Below, in pieces: positions 10,112 to 21,600 of a DNA stretch of 42,066 nt (the stretch's first letter is position 1; each line of letters opens with the position of its first letter). The notes below the pieces were generated by a model. That model did not search any database. It was not told the DNA's origin and saw only the letters and a program-made list of their open reading frames with translations. The stretch spans positions 1-42,066 of the forward strand of contig JAAAUF010000291.1 in the NCBI GenBank assembly GCA_015499985.1, in the 5' to 3' direction. A program made the position numbers and the translations under genes. The stretch comes from Haplosporangium gracile. Its lineage: Eukaryota > Mortierellomycota > Mortierellomycetes > Mortierellales > Mortierellaceae.

Positions 10112-11045
10112 GCGAAGGGAAGGAGGGGGATTGGAGAGCATTGCACATACTACATACATACGCACACACATACATACTTTTTTACACTTTTCTTTTGTTC
10201 AGTCGGAAGCGGGAAGAAGAATATCAGGAATGGCGCTCCCACTTTGTACACTACGTCGTTTCATATTTCTCTCGTTCATAAATAACAAAGACACATCGAC
10301 AGACGAATAAAGCACAGATTTAAGTTTATTATTCTTTGAAGGAAACAAAAAAGAGTTATTTGCAGAGGGACACAGACGAAGAAGAACACACGAAGAACAG
10401 GATACCTACAAACCAATTAGCCGTCTACTCTTTTCCCATTTTTTTAAGGCGTTCCTCACTAGCAAGTTTGTCCATGGGAACGAAAGAAGAGGTGATTGTT
10501 GTACAAAAATAAGGAAAGGGGAAATGAAAGGAAAAGGAAAATAAGTTGTGCATAGGGAAGGTATGCGTGTCCATCCTGGGTCCAACATACAGGTGTCCTT
10601 GTTTCCTGACAAGGTCAACCCCTAGGTTACTCTGCCGACCTCTTATTTTCCCCCTATATGTTCCTTTTTCTCATCCCACTTACATCTCCTGTTGTTGTTG
10701 GGATCAAGTCCTAATGATCGGTAGAGTCTATTTGGTTATTCCATTTGGTGTGGGCGTAAGATGTCCACTATTGTTGATGTTGTTGATTTTAGTTAATCCA
10801 GCGAGTCGGGTGTATATTGAGATTGGAATCCAATTGAGAGGGATATGAAAGAAAGAAAGAAAGAAGAAAAATTACAGAAATAGTACTACAACCATATCAC
10901 GGTCCTCGCTTGCCTCACTCTTTTAAAGAAAAGAAGAAAAAAGAAAGGTGTTCTTCAACTGTCCGTCCACTCTGCAAACGGAGAAAAAAAAGAAAAAAAA
11001 GTTAAAAAAAAAACGCTGGAAGTGAAAGTACCGGTAACTGCCCTA
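10112..11045. other. Convergent spacer between ICE2 and the Gln-rich gene
   Basis: This 934-bp stretch lies between two converging genes and should hold both 3' untranslated regions. AATAAA at 10306-10311 could end the ICE2 transcript. On the minus strand AATAAA occurs around 10325-10330. The GAAA repeat near 10848-10865 is simple sequence. Open frames here are short and have no family resemblance. Confidence 0.45.
10306..10311 (+). terminator. Candidate polyadenylation signal of ICE2
   Basis: A perfect AATAAA hexamer lies 195 bases past the ICE2 stop codon. Confidence 0.4.
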
Positions 11046-12120
11046 TCAGATCATCATGCCTTGGCCGATACGGGTGTCGACGCCATAGATGCAAGAGCTC
11101 CAGCGCTGATCTCTGTACCTGCGGGCCTCGTTGGCTTCGTTGAGGGGCACACGTGCGTAGGAGGGGATTTGCATCGACCGGCCGTGGACGGGGACATATT
11201 CATTGTTGCTGTTGGTATCTTGGCCAGGGACTGGGAGTGCTGAAGGTAACAGACCGGTGCCGTTTTGTGCTGCCGCTGCGGTTTGTTGTTGCTGCTGTTG
11301 CTGCTCGAAATGCTGCTGTTGTAATTGCTGCTGGTGATACCCCTGGGGCAGAACAGGCGAAGCCAACGAGGCTCTGAACATGTCGTTGGCGCTCTGGGCC
11401 ATAGAAGGAGAAGCGTCCTGAGCGACGGAATCAGATTCCATATCCATGTCCATATTCGAACCGCCAGTAAAGGGCGAAGCTGCGTTAGAGCTCAATTCCG
11501 ATTCCGGAGTTTGGTATCCTTGTTGCATCATTCCATGTCCCGCAGCGCCGGCGTGGGCATGAGAGTTGCCATTGTAGTTATTTATGTGGTTAAGAGCGGT
11601 GGCTTGGTGGGCTGCGGCGCGGAGTAAAGGCGATGGGTTGGATTGGGACCAGACGGGTCCACTGCTCTTGGGGGTGGTCTGGGTCGGCGTTCCAAAGTTG
11701 CTGAAAGGGGAATGGTTCATGGGGCTGCATGTCCTCTTTCCATTTGGCTAAAAAAGTTGAAGAGAAGAAGCGGGAGAGTAAATGAAACGAACGACGGAAA
11801 TTATTTGGACTTGAGTTGGCTGGGAAAGAGAAGGGCATTAATGCAAACTACTAGCCGTGCTATTTTACCTGGACTTCTTGGATAATCTCGTCGTCGTATT
11901 CGTTGGAGTCGATCTTGCGCTTGATAGTACCCGCATCGAGGTTCAACATATTTCCTATAAGGCCAAAAAACAGACGAAGGTGATAAAAGCTGGTGAGTGA
12001 GTGATGAATGAAATTAATTGATGCCTGCGCAGAATGGCTGATGGGAATACATTTGCTGAGGATGAATTATTTTCTCTTACCTTGACCGTATTCAACATAG
12101 CTGGATCGAATGGGCTCCAT
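11046..12120 (-). CDS. Gln/Asn/Ser-rich protein of unknown function
   Basis: Three exons on the minus strand, 12120-12081, 11954-11869 and 11747-11046, give 275 residues. I do not recognise the family. Residues 1-60 look folded or conserved: a short N-terminus, then MLNLDAGTIKRKIDS (with a basic KRK), an acidic EYDDEIIQEVQ and PNGKRTCSP. The middle is low complexity, with Asn/His/Gly and then a Gln tract of about 20 Gln in 30 residues written in mixed CAG and CAA codons. The last 35 residues return to ordinary composition (ARVPLNEANEARRYRDQRW, then SSCIYGVDTRIGQG), suggesting a second conserved patch. Basic clusters plus Gln-rich middle would fit a nuclear regulator, but that is only inference. 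The start is uncertain: a T12 tract lies just before the ATG and the first AG after it is inside ATGGAG, so an upstream exon could splice past this Met. The next Met is at 11949. Confidence 0.6.
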
Positions 12121-12154
12121 TGCAGAAAAAAAAAAAGGTTGAAGATGTGAAAGT

Positions 12155-12183
12155 GAGAGAGAGAGAGAGTGTGTGTGTGTGTG
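12155..12183. repeat. (GA)n-(GT)n microsatellite
   Basis: About seven GA units run directly into about seven GT units, 35-63 bases upstream of the Gln-rich gene's ATG. It is probably in that gene's leader or a leader intron. Confidence 0.8.
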
Positions 12184-13072
12184 CGAGAGTGCAATTAACG
12201 AGTGGCTATGTATGTTGGACGGGGGCGGCAGGGTGGAAAAAAAGAAGAAAAAGAAATGAAGATATGAGTAATTATATACAGTTTTCCGATCGGGGTTGAT
12301 TGCGGTTTGTTATTGTTTGAGTTTGGTTTTCCCTTCACTATAACTGCGTCTTTTTCTTTCCTTGACTCCCTGACTCCTTGACTCCCTGTCCCCCTTTCCC
12401 TCCTTCTTTCCTTCCGTCTCTGTCCCCTCGCTCTGTTTGCCTCCTGAAGGACTTTGACAAAAACAGAAAAGAACCCCTCTCCTCTCCAAACATAAACAAA
12501 ACCACCCCTCGTAAAAAAAAAAAACTGTAGTCTTCCTTTGGAGGAAAAAGAAGGGCCAGATAATAATTTAGGGGGCACAAAAAAAAATAAAAAAAAAGAG
12601 TCGAGTTATTGGGCGAATGTCTATGGAGAGAAATGGTGGATGCTCGTCGTAGTCTCTCTCCTTCTATTCGAGAGCCTGGCCAAGAAAGATAGGGAGATGG
12701 GAAAGGGGGGGTGGAGTGGCAGGGTTCCTGTAGGTGTGTGGGTGTGTGCAAGCAAATGGAAAGTGGTCTGTTGATGTGTATGTGTGCGTGCGTGCGTGTG
12801 GTTCTTGTTCTAACGGAAAATGGGCTGACGAATGTATATCAACACGACCGGACCGCCCGTCTTTCCGTAAAATGAAATACATAAAAAAAAAGTGGAGACT
12901 GCAGGGCGTGTGTGTGCGTGTTTTGTGGGTGGAATAGATTGCAGCAAGGAGGGAGAAGGGAAGGATGGATCGGGTATCTCGCGCTGGTGTTCATTGCGGA
13001 TTAAGACGGCATATTCAGCGCCGAACTATTCGCTTGTACGACTTACCAATTGGGCTTGGCTTGAATAAGTTA

Positions 13073-13092
13073 TTTACTGTTTCAACAGTAAA
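13073..13092. promoter_or_regulatory. 20-bp palindrome, possible regulator site
   Basis: TTTACTGTT at 13073-13081 and AACAGTAAA at 13084-13092 are perfect reverse complements separated by two bases. On the minus strand it lies 26 bases before a strong splice donor at 13046 and shortly after a CCAAT-containing, CT-rich block. It may therefore sit near the transcription start or leader of the Gln-rich gene. The function, a dimeric regulator site or a small hairpin, is a guess. Confidence 0.35.
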
Positions 13093-14998
13093 GGACTGAG
13101 ACGACGCGAGGCGATTGGGAGGCGAGGAATGAGAAAAGAGTGGGTTGAAGCAAAACGGTGAAAGAGAGAGTTTGGGCGAAATTTATTTTTTTCGATGTGG
13201 TTGGCAGTTATTTGACGGTTGGTTTTGTTGAGCAGTGGTAGAGAGCGGAGAGAGGAAGATCAAAGGATGTGTGAGTGAAGAGTAGTTGTAGATATCAATT
13301 GGGCGGAAGGGCGTTGATTGGGTCTGTGCAGGCAAGGCAAATATATATGTAATGAGTGTTTGATTGGTTTTTTGTTTGGCGAAGGAGAAGGGGTAGGAAG
13401 GAGGAAGGAGGAAAGGAAGAGAAAAGAGAAGAAAAAAAATGTTAGAGAAGGCAAGGAAAAGGGAAGAAATCATCATCGCTTTTATTGTGCAGCGGAATAG
13501 GACACGGGAAATGACTGCTCTTTGGACAACCAATTGTTCTTGTTCTCGGAAGAAAAGCAGTTGCTTCACGTACATTATGAAACAAAGAAAAAGAGGCGCC
13601 AAATGTACGTAAAATCTACGATATTTATGTCTGAAGGAGGCAAGAAGAGGGATTGGGCGAGACACATACCTAACACGCGACGCGCTTGAAGTGATTATGC
13701 CCACAAGACAGGGTACAAAAGAAAAAGAGGAGACAATCAATCGGAGAGGAGGATAGACCCCTTCATTCTCACTAATTTTAGTGCATGGGCTCTCGTTTAT
13801 TTCAGTCCACAGAGGCATTGAAAGAAAGTGTAAAAAGGTGTGAAAGAGGGCGATGGACATATTCATCTCTTTGTCTTTTGAAATTTGTTGCGACGGTGGG
13901 CTGAATGTGCAGAAAAATATGGAAGCGAAGATAGAGGAAGAGGGTAACCATGGATGGTTTCTCGATGAATTAGTTAGCATTGCCCTGCATCATTTGTGAA
14001 TGAAGTAATACGAGAAAGGAAGGAAGGAAAGGGGAGACTCGATGGTGTTGGGGTCCAAAGGAACATTAAGGGAACGGGAATACACCAACAGAGAAAGAGA
14101 GCAATCAAATCTCCTTCGGATTTGAACCCCTTTCGATTCTGACGTTAGCGGTAGGGACAGAATGGATGGATGTGGACATGGACAGATGGGTGTGTGCGCG
14201 CGTGCGTGTGTGTGAGTTTGTGTGTGTGAGTGTGAGTGAACCACACGTCGAGTTCTGCATCATTGAGCCCATTGCGCCATAGAAAAAGAACAATGGTTAT
14301 TATACAAGTTGCTAACGTGAGACTCGAAAGTGGACCTCCGTTCCTCTCCCTCCTCCTGTTTGTTTCCGACTCTATTGTTTTTATCCACCGCCCACCTCCC
14401 CCTGTGCACTTACTTGTACTCATAAGAGAAAATGTAATAAGTGGTAAAACCTTTTTTTTATTGTTGTTAATAACAATGAGTGATTGACACGCAGTCAATG
14501 CGGACAGGCTGAGACGCCCGCTTGCGGCGCTTGTCTCCCCTGTGATAATCACCCAAGTTAATATGAAGTTGTTAGTTCTCTCATATTTCTCTTTTTCACT
14601 TCACTCATCACCATCCCCTTTCCCTCCATTCCCCCCCCCCTCCTCCTTCATCACACACATTACTCTGCATAGATTTATACTCCATTCACCCAACAACGCG
14701 ACAGACAGACAACAGCTGCTCCCCCTTCTCCCCTTCTCCCTTCTTTTTATTCTTCTTTCGCCATATATGTTCCTCTCTCCGTGAGTAAGCTCACTTCTCT
14801 CCTTTGTTATCCTTGCACACCCCTCCTTCTCAAACAAAACACCCCTTATACAACACACACACTTGGCTACATACATACGACATACATATACACTTTCTTT
14901 CGACTCTTGGCTTGGACCTGCCTTGTCTCCTCCTCTCTAGGCTGTAGCAACCCACTGAGCCTTATTTTTTCTTATTACAAAGAGGCAAGTCGATAGAA

Positions 14999-15010
14999 TA
15001 AAAAAAAAAA

Positions 15011-15041
<31 letters not shown>

Positions 15042-15055
15042 CAGAGAGACAGACT
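14999..15055. repeat. A-run and (GA)n simple repeat
   Basis: A run of A longer than ten is followed by GA units with occasional AAAG and ACAG interruptions. It is simple sequence in the upstream region of the giant gene. Confidence 0.8.
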
Positions 15056-15664
15056 CCACCTTGAGTACTATCGTCGTCCTTGTCGTCGTAGTCAATGACG
15101 GATGCTTTTGCTCGTTCCTGTATGGGTGTGTGATTGCGAAGGAGAGCTCAAGTCTCCGATCGTGATTACTCTTCTTCTCATTGTTCCTCTCGGCAGACAA
15201 CACACAAGTTGCTCTTCTTTTTTACTTACCTTCCTTCTCTCTTTTACCTTTTTTAATTATTTTATTTTATTATCTCCATCATTGGTGTGCCTATCTTATC
15301 CGTCTGTTTGCCCATTCTTCCGTCTGTGTGCATGTCTGTCTGTCTGTCCTCCCACCCTTGCGCCAATTACTTCTCTATCAATTGACTCCCCTCCTCGCTA
15401 ACCGACTCTCCTTGCCACTTGCAACTCGCCTTCTCCTTCCCTCCCTTCAAATCATACACTCTTCTTTACTCCTCCTATTCCTCCTCCTCCTCGCTTTCAA
15501 CTCTCCCTTCTTTTTTTTGCTGCATGCACTCGACCCATACTTTTCTTCTCGTTTCGCAATCCAACAGAGCACGCATCGCACACACACAAGCACGGCATAC
15601 ACACACATACATACACACGACTGCATCTATTTATTTCCATTAGGACACAGACGAGAGCACTGAA

Positions 15665-18600
15665 ATGTCCTGGCTCCTCAAGAGCAAACGGCTCCAGTCG
15701 GCTGGCCATGGAGCCAACACTAATGGCACCAGCAGCAGCAATCATACCAATAACGGCAACAACACCGGCAACAACATCAACAGTATTTATAGTCTGGGCA
15801 GTAGCAACCTCAGCAACAGCAGCCTCAGCAGCAGCACAACGGCAGGCCTTGGTCAGCAGCAGTATGGAGTCAACAGCAGTAACATCAACCTCAGCACTAC
15901 CTCCCTTTCCCTTCCTTCCTCTCAAAGTAACATCAACATCAGCAGCAGCACCATCAACCTTTTACATACCAGCACCACCAACAACCATCTCGACGCGGGC
16001 GAAGACATGGTACGGTCCTATGCTGCAGCCAGCTCGCAGCTCGAAACTCAAAAGACGGCTTTCATGCGCTGGGTCAACGTCCAGCTTTCCGCCAACAATC
16101 CCTCATACATGCCCATGACATCCATTGAACGCGACCTTCGAGATGGAAAACGACTGATCGCCCTACTCGAGGCCGTCTCGCAGGAACCCCTAAAGCCCGA
16201 GCGAGGCAACATGCGCATCCACCAGATGGCAAACGTTTCCAAAGCGCTGGCCTTTCTGGAAAAACGGACCGACGAAGGACTGGGCACTGTCGGGAATGAG
16301 GATATTGTCGACGGTAATGTCAAGCTGACCCTCGGCCTCGTGTGGATTATCATCTATCGCTTCCAAATCCAACAAATGGCCAACACTGTCGCAGAGCTCT
16401 ATCCATTCCTCGCCGCGGGAGATGATCTGGTAAGTTTTTTTTCTTGTGATTTTGCTTGTAGTCTGTTTTTCCAAAGACATCCAGTTAGTGTTGTTTTTTA
16501 CTTCTTTTTCATCATTACTGTAAATTGCAGTTGCGTTGCACGGTATCTTTTTCTTCGTCTATTTCCTTGTTGCTTTCTTGTGTAATCCACGGTATCTTGC
16601 CATTTCCCTTTCTTTTCAGCATGAGCTGGTGGGTGTGAGTAGAGGAAAAGACAATAGGGAGGTGTCATTCGCTCGCATATGCGCCCATAGCGCAATCGCT
16701 TCCTTTCTCTTTTGGACCTATTAGCCTGATGGCCTATATCCATTTGCATGTGCTTCATTTGGTACAACCGTCGTCAATGCGGTATCGTATCAGAGCATGG
16801 CCCAAAAAAAAAAAACCACATGAGTCCTATCCGATGGCCTTCTTTGTCTATATTTCCTCCCCAACCAATCCCCAACAACCTACAAACAAACACCAATTAA
16901 TTCTCGATTTTTTTTCTTATTGTAAAAAATTAGGACACGGAAGAGGCACCAGCTCCTAAAGGCAAGAAGAAGGGTTCTTCTCACCAAGTTGATGCCAAGC
17001 AAGCCCTTTTGCGCTGGGTTCGCTATCAACTGGAAGACTACTCTGATGTAATCCCACCAATTCAGGATTTCCATCGCTCCTGGAGGACAGGTCTAGTCTT
17101 TGCAGCACTTATCCATCGACACGACCCAGAGTTCCTACCAGAATTCTATTCAACCATCCTGCCCTTGACCTTCGAGACAGCTGACGAATGGCGGCGGACG
17201 CTCACACGAGCCTTCGAGGTAGCCTACGAATGCATGAAATTGCCACGGCTTCTTGACCCAGAAGACTTGGTCGAAATCGAAACACCAGATGAGCGGTCCA
17301 TTATGACCTACGTTTCCGAATACTACAACGTCATGTCAAAAGCCCAGTCGGAGCAGGATTCAGCCCTGGCGGAGGAGTTACGGTCACGGCGGCGGCAAGC
17401 TAAGGACGAGCGGTTGGCTCTCGCAGGAGAAGATCAGCAGGCACGGCGGCGTCGTCTCCAGGAAGAACAAGAGCGCAAGCGCCGCGAAGAAAAAGAAGAA
17501 CTGGAGCGAATTCGACTCAAGCGGATGGAAATCGAAGGCTGGTCCATTCGAGCCGCTGAGAGGGCCAAGGAGGAGGAAGAAGCCCTCCGGAAACGACGCG
17601 AAGAGGAGGAGGAACGACGGCTACAGCGGCAACTCAGACGTGAGCAGCTTGAACGTGAGAAGGGCCTCTTGCGACGACAATCATTATCGATATCCACCGG
17701 AGCGGACGGACAACAATCTGCTGGAACCAGGAACGAGGACGGATCTTACTCATATCCAAGTCATCTCAGCAACGACGACGACGACGAGTTTGAGAAGGAC
17801 CTTGGCGGTAGCGTTGGTGTCAATATTGAAGGAGGGCTTCGAGTCGACTACGTTATTTCGGATTCCGACCATGAGGACCCTGATTTAGAGCTGGATGTGG
17901 AGTCGTTGCCGTCCAAGGAACTCAAAGATCCAGAAGCGCCTCTAGATCCCATGGACCTGGAACGACGTCAGCAGGAGTTAGATGAAAAGTTGGCAGAGTA
18001 TCACATGGGCATTCTCGAGCTCTCCGAGTGGATCAAACAACAAGACAAGGACTTTCCTCATGCACCCGACACGACATCTCTATTGGACCGGTCCAAGGAT
18101 CTGGAGCCTTTGACGGATGCCATCAAGGCGATCGAGGAGGAGCAGGCTGTGAAAGAGCACGTCATGTCCCACCTCCACGACGTTCGAGAGGAACTCCTCG
18201 AATACGAAAACCCGGATTTGCCCCCCGAACAGATCAGCGAAATGGACAAGAAATGGTGGGAACTCGAGACAATTTGGACGGCGCTCACCAACAAAGTCGT
18301 CGAAACCAAGGACACCGCCGAGGAGGTCAAATGGATCATCGATTGCACCCAGGAGATCGACCGAGTTAATGGCGAGATTCTAAAGTTCGAGTCCCAGCTG
18401 GAAGCCTTTGCCGAAAAGCGATCGCAGGAGACGCCGCAGGATAGATCCCAAAAATCGATTCTAGAGCAGCAGGATGTCAACCTTTCGTCGATTAGTTTCC
18501 TGCTCAAGACATATGTCGACTTTTTGACGGCTCTGATGGACCCCAAGGTGCACCACTATGACGCCCCCGAACATCTCACCACTCGCAACAACGAGCTCAC

Positions 18601-21600
18601 GACTGTTCGATTACCCCATCTGGCCGTCATCATTGAGAAAGCCCAGCAGAACCTCTCGAACGATCGTCTCCTCCGATTGTTCTTGGATGCGTTTGTCTTG
18701 TCCGAAGCTTGGATCGGCGAGAGTGTTGTCTGGCTGGCCAATATCGAGGTGCCTTCGTTTGTCTCGGAGGACGAATGGAAGGGATGGAAGACCGTCAAGG
18801 AATACATGGCTCGAGACTTGACTCAGGATGCAGACCTGGACTTTTTCATGACCGAGCTCCAAGAACTCAAGGGTGAGCTCGAGGAGGAACAGGGCGAGGT
18901 CACGACATTCCGTCTGAGTGGGTTCGCCAAACTGGATGAGCAGGCCGAGGCAGTCAAGAAGGCTGTTGTTGATACTCAGGACATCACAGCAGAAGGAACA
19001 ACGAAAACGGTGCAGGACTTGATGCGCGGTGTCATGAATAACTTGGAGAAGGTCGAGGATCTGTTGCCCAAGGAAGCGACTCATTGCGCCTACGCCACCC
19101 GTGTTTTGGAGTACCTTCTTACAGCGCGTTCGATCCTTGATGGTGTGGAGGACACGATGGACGCAATCAATGCCTGGGAGATGCGCCGGCCTGATGTAGA
19201 GGTCGAGGCATTGGTGATTGGGATCGAGAACGAGTTGGCCCAAATCGAGGTGATTTTCCAACAACCACCATTGGAAGGACGGAGTCCTGACGAGCCGACA
19301 GTTCAGGAAGCTGTACAGAGGCGTCATTCCGGTCTGGTTTGCCTTGTCAAGGACTTGCGGGTGTGCTTCCACGAGAAGCAGGAGGCCATTAAGGGGGATC
19401 GACAGATGAAGGAGTTCCTCGAGGTCACTCTTTCCTGCCAGGCTGCATTGCAGGATTTCAAGTCCAAGTTCAGCAAGAAACCTACGTGGATCGGATTCGG
19501 TTTGGACGACAAAACACCCCTGGACATTTTCGCTGCCCAGGTTCGGGCGATCGGCCAGTCCTTCGATAAGTTTGAGTCGGTGGACTACCTGGGCTATGAG
19601 ACCATGGGTACTCGAGTCAAGGCCATGGCTGCGACTTCTGGTGCCAGACAAGATCCCGCAATTGTTCAATCTAAGCTTCACGCCGTCAAAGCCCTGCTGG
19701 GTGAGGTCAAGATTCTCAAGTCGGACCGCGAGCGTGATTCAGAGACTATGGCGGAGTGCCGGCGGTTGACCGAGTCCCTCTCAACGTTGCGTGCGGATCT
19801 GGCAGCTCTTGAGACGGACTACTTGGCGTTGGAACACCTAGAGCCGAGCCAGCACGGCAATCTGATGGAACTGGGCCACCATTCCAGTGCTTTTAACAAC
19901 CAATTGGTCGCTTTGGAGCAAGAGTCCGTGTTTCCGATCTTGGAGAAGGATAAGACTTGCACTGGTCTCTTTGAGGATATCAAGCGGAGCCAGGTCTCGA
20001 TTCAACAGACACAGGAGCGTCTTCAAACCTGCCTGGGACTGAAGCAGCAATGGGATGCAGCTTGGAGTGCCTTCACCGACCGAGCAGTGTTCTTGCAGCA
20101 GTATCTCGAGACGTCCGAGAAGGACATGGCTGAGCGGGGATACGTTGACATGGACAGCTTTGCTGCCGACGAGCAGGTGTGGAAAAAGACTCCGGACTCT
20201 GTTCGCGAAACCGCTGTCGCCAACACGGAGCACTTTACGAGCCTCGAGGAATTCAAGGCTGGTCGACTTCCCGAGCTGGCTGCCCTAGCCAAGTCTCTGC
20301 AGCGGGTTGTGAACAAGGCCGGCGATCTTCACAAGTTTGACGAGGCTCGCGCTGAGCAACACCGCGAATCGGAGCAGTTGCAGCAGAACCTACAAATGCA
20401 TCTCGACCGCCTGTTTGCTTTAAACAGCAAGGAAAAGCATCAACTAGATACTGTCCGCCAGCGTCTTCTGTGGGTTGACCAACTGGGCGAGTCTCAGTCT
20501 GAGGTCAACGTTTTGAGCACCACATGCAAGGGTAAGACAGCACTTTTCAAGCAGTTGCGTCCTTAAATATCGACAAGCCATTTTAATGCGTCGTTCTCAC
20601 CATTGTCATTTATATCTATTGTTCGCTTAGACGCTATCAGTGGATACACCGCCATTCTGGAAGCAAGCAAGCAGGATCTTGACACCTCAGGTATACCAAC
20701 AGTCTTGCGTGCTGACACTCAATGGTCCTGTGTACTAAAAGCTTTGCTTGCTAAAGTTTCGTTCGACCTACCTCTTCAACCTCGTGATTGTAATGTTATT
20801 GTAGGTCTGAATCACAAGGCTGCAATGCACTTGAAGGAACAGATCCAGCACCTGGTCTCGATTGCCGGTATCCAGAAGCATCCACGCATCAACGCCGCCC
20901 TGCGCACCTACGCAGATCTCAAGGAGTTTGCGCCTCCTCACTCTGAGGCTTCAACAACGTTGACATCGACCCCACAAGTTGACGTCCGCCGATTGAAACC
21001 CGAGGAAAAGCAAATGCCAGCTCACCTTGAGAACGAGCTCGTCTCCTTCCACCAACAGTACACCCGATTGGACCTCCAGCTTAACTATGCAGGCCAAATG
21101 GCGGACCACGCTGCTGAGGTGGCTTACTACCTCGAGAAGGCCGATGGATTGGACGGCGAGTTGCTTGCGATGGCATCGGATCTCAAGGAGGACATCGAGG
21201 CTACGCACGATACAGTAGAGAAGCTGGAGGCCATCCGTGGTCTTCTCAGTGGTCTTCCCAAGGAACTCGAGTTAATTGTGTCGAATGGACCAAAGTCAAC
21301 CAAGCCGGCTGCCGCAGATGAGCAGCCTGACCAGTCATCCTCACAGGACTACCTGGCAAATCTTGAGTCTATTCTCAAGCGTCGTCTCAAGCACACCTCG
21401 GATCTAGACAGGGCTTTAGATCCCCTTTTGGATGAGTACCAAGAGCTTCTTCGTTACCAAGATGGCCTTCGTAACCTTGCTACCGAGTTGGAGGATCAGC
21501 GCCTGTGGGTGGACGAATCCAACGACAAGGTCCAGTCTATTCGTGACCAAGTTGAGGATTTGTCTTCATCGTGGCCTGGCGAGAGCGGCTCTCGCTCCGG

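Larger units (their letters stand above)
12121..15664. other. 3.5-kb divergent spacer, no gene recognised
   Basis: This is the longest stretch between two start codons. I find no tRNA, rRNA or protein family in it. Contents: GA/GT repeats at 12155-12183; a purine/pyrimidine-biased block at 12200-12560; a strong minus-strand donor (GTAAGT at 13046-13041) beside a 20-bp palindrome, perhaps a leader exon of the Gln-rich gene; GT-rich DNA at 14185-14240; a GC-rich patch at 14492-14540; an A then GA repeat at 14999-15055; and a CT-rich tract from about 15150 that becomes CA-rich near 15570-15640. The last part is the likely leader of the spectraplakin-like gene. Long hydrophobic or Leu/Ser-rich open frames here come from the CT bias. 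Confidence 0.5.

Noticed and set aside
13183..13980. Long minus-strand frame of 265 codons in the 3.5-kb spacer
   Set aside because: It is Phe/Leu/Ser/Pro-rich throughout because the strand is pyrimidine-rich, and no segment resembles a known protein.
14113..14130. Reverse strand reads GGGGTTCAAATCC, close to a tRNA B-box
   Set aside because: The T-stem does not pair (AGGGG against CCGAA), and no A-box, anticodon arm or acceptor stem is found nearby.
18611..19681. Minus-strand 356-codon open frame within the giant gene
   Set aside because: It is the antisense shadow of GC-balanced rod-coding sequence with strong codon bias. It has no homology of its own.
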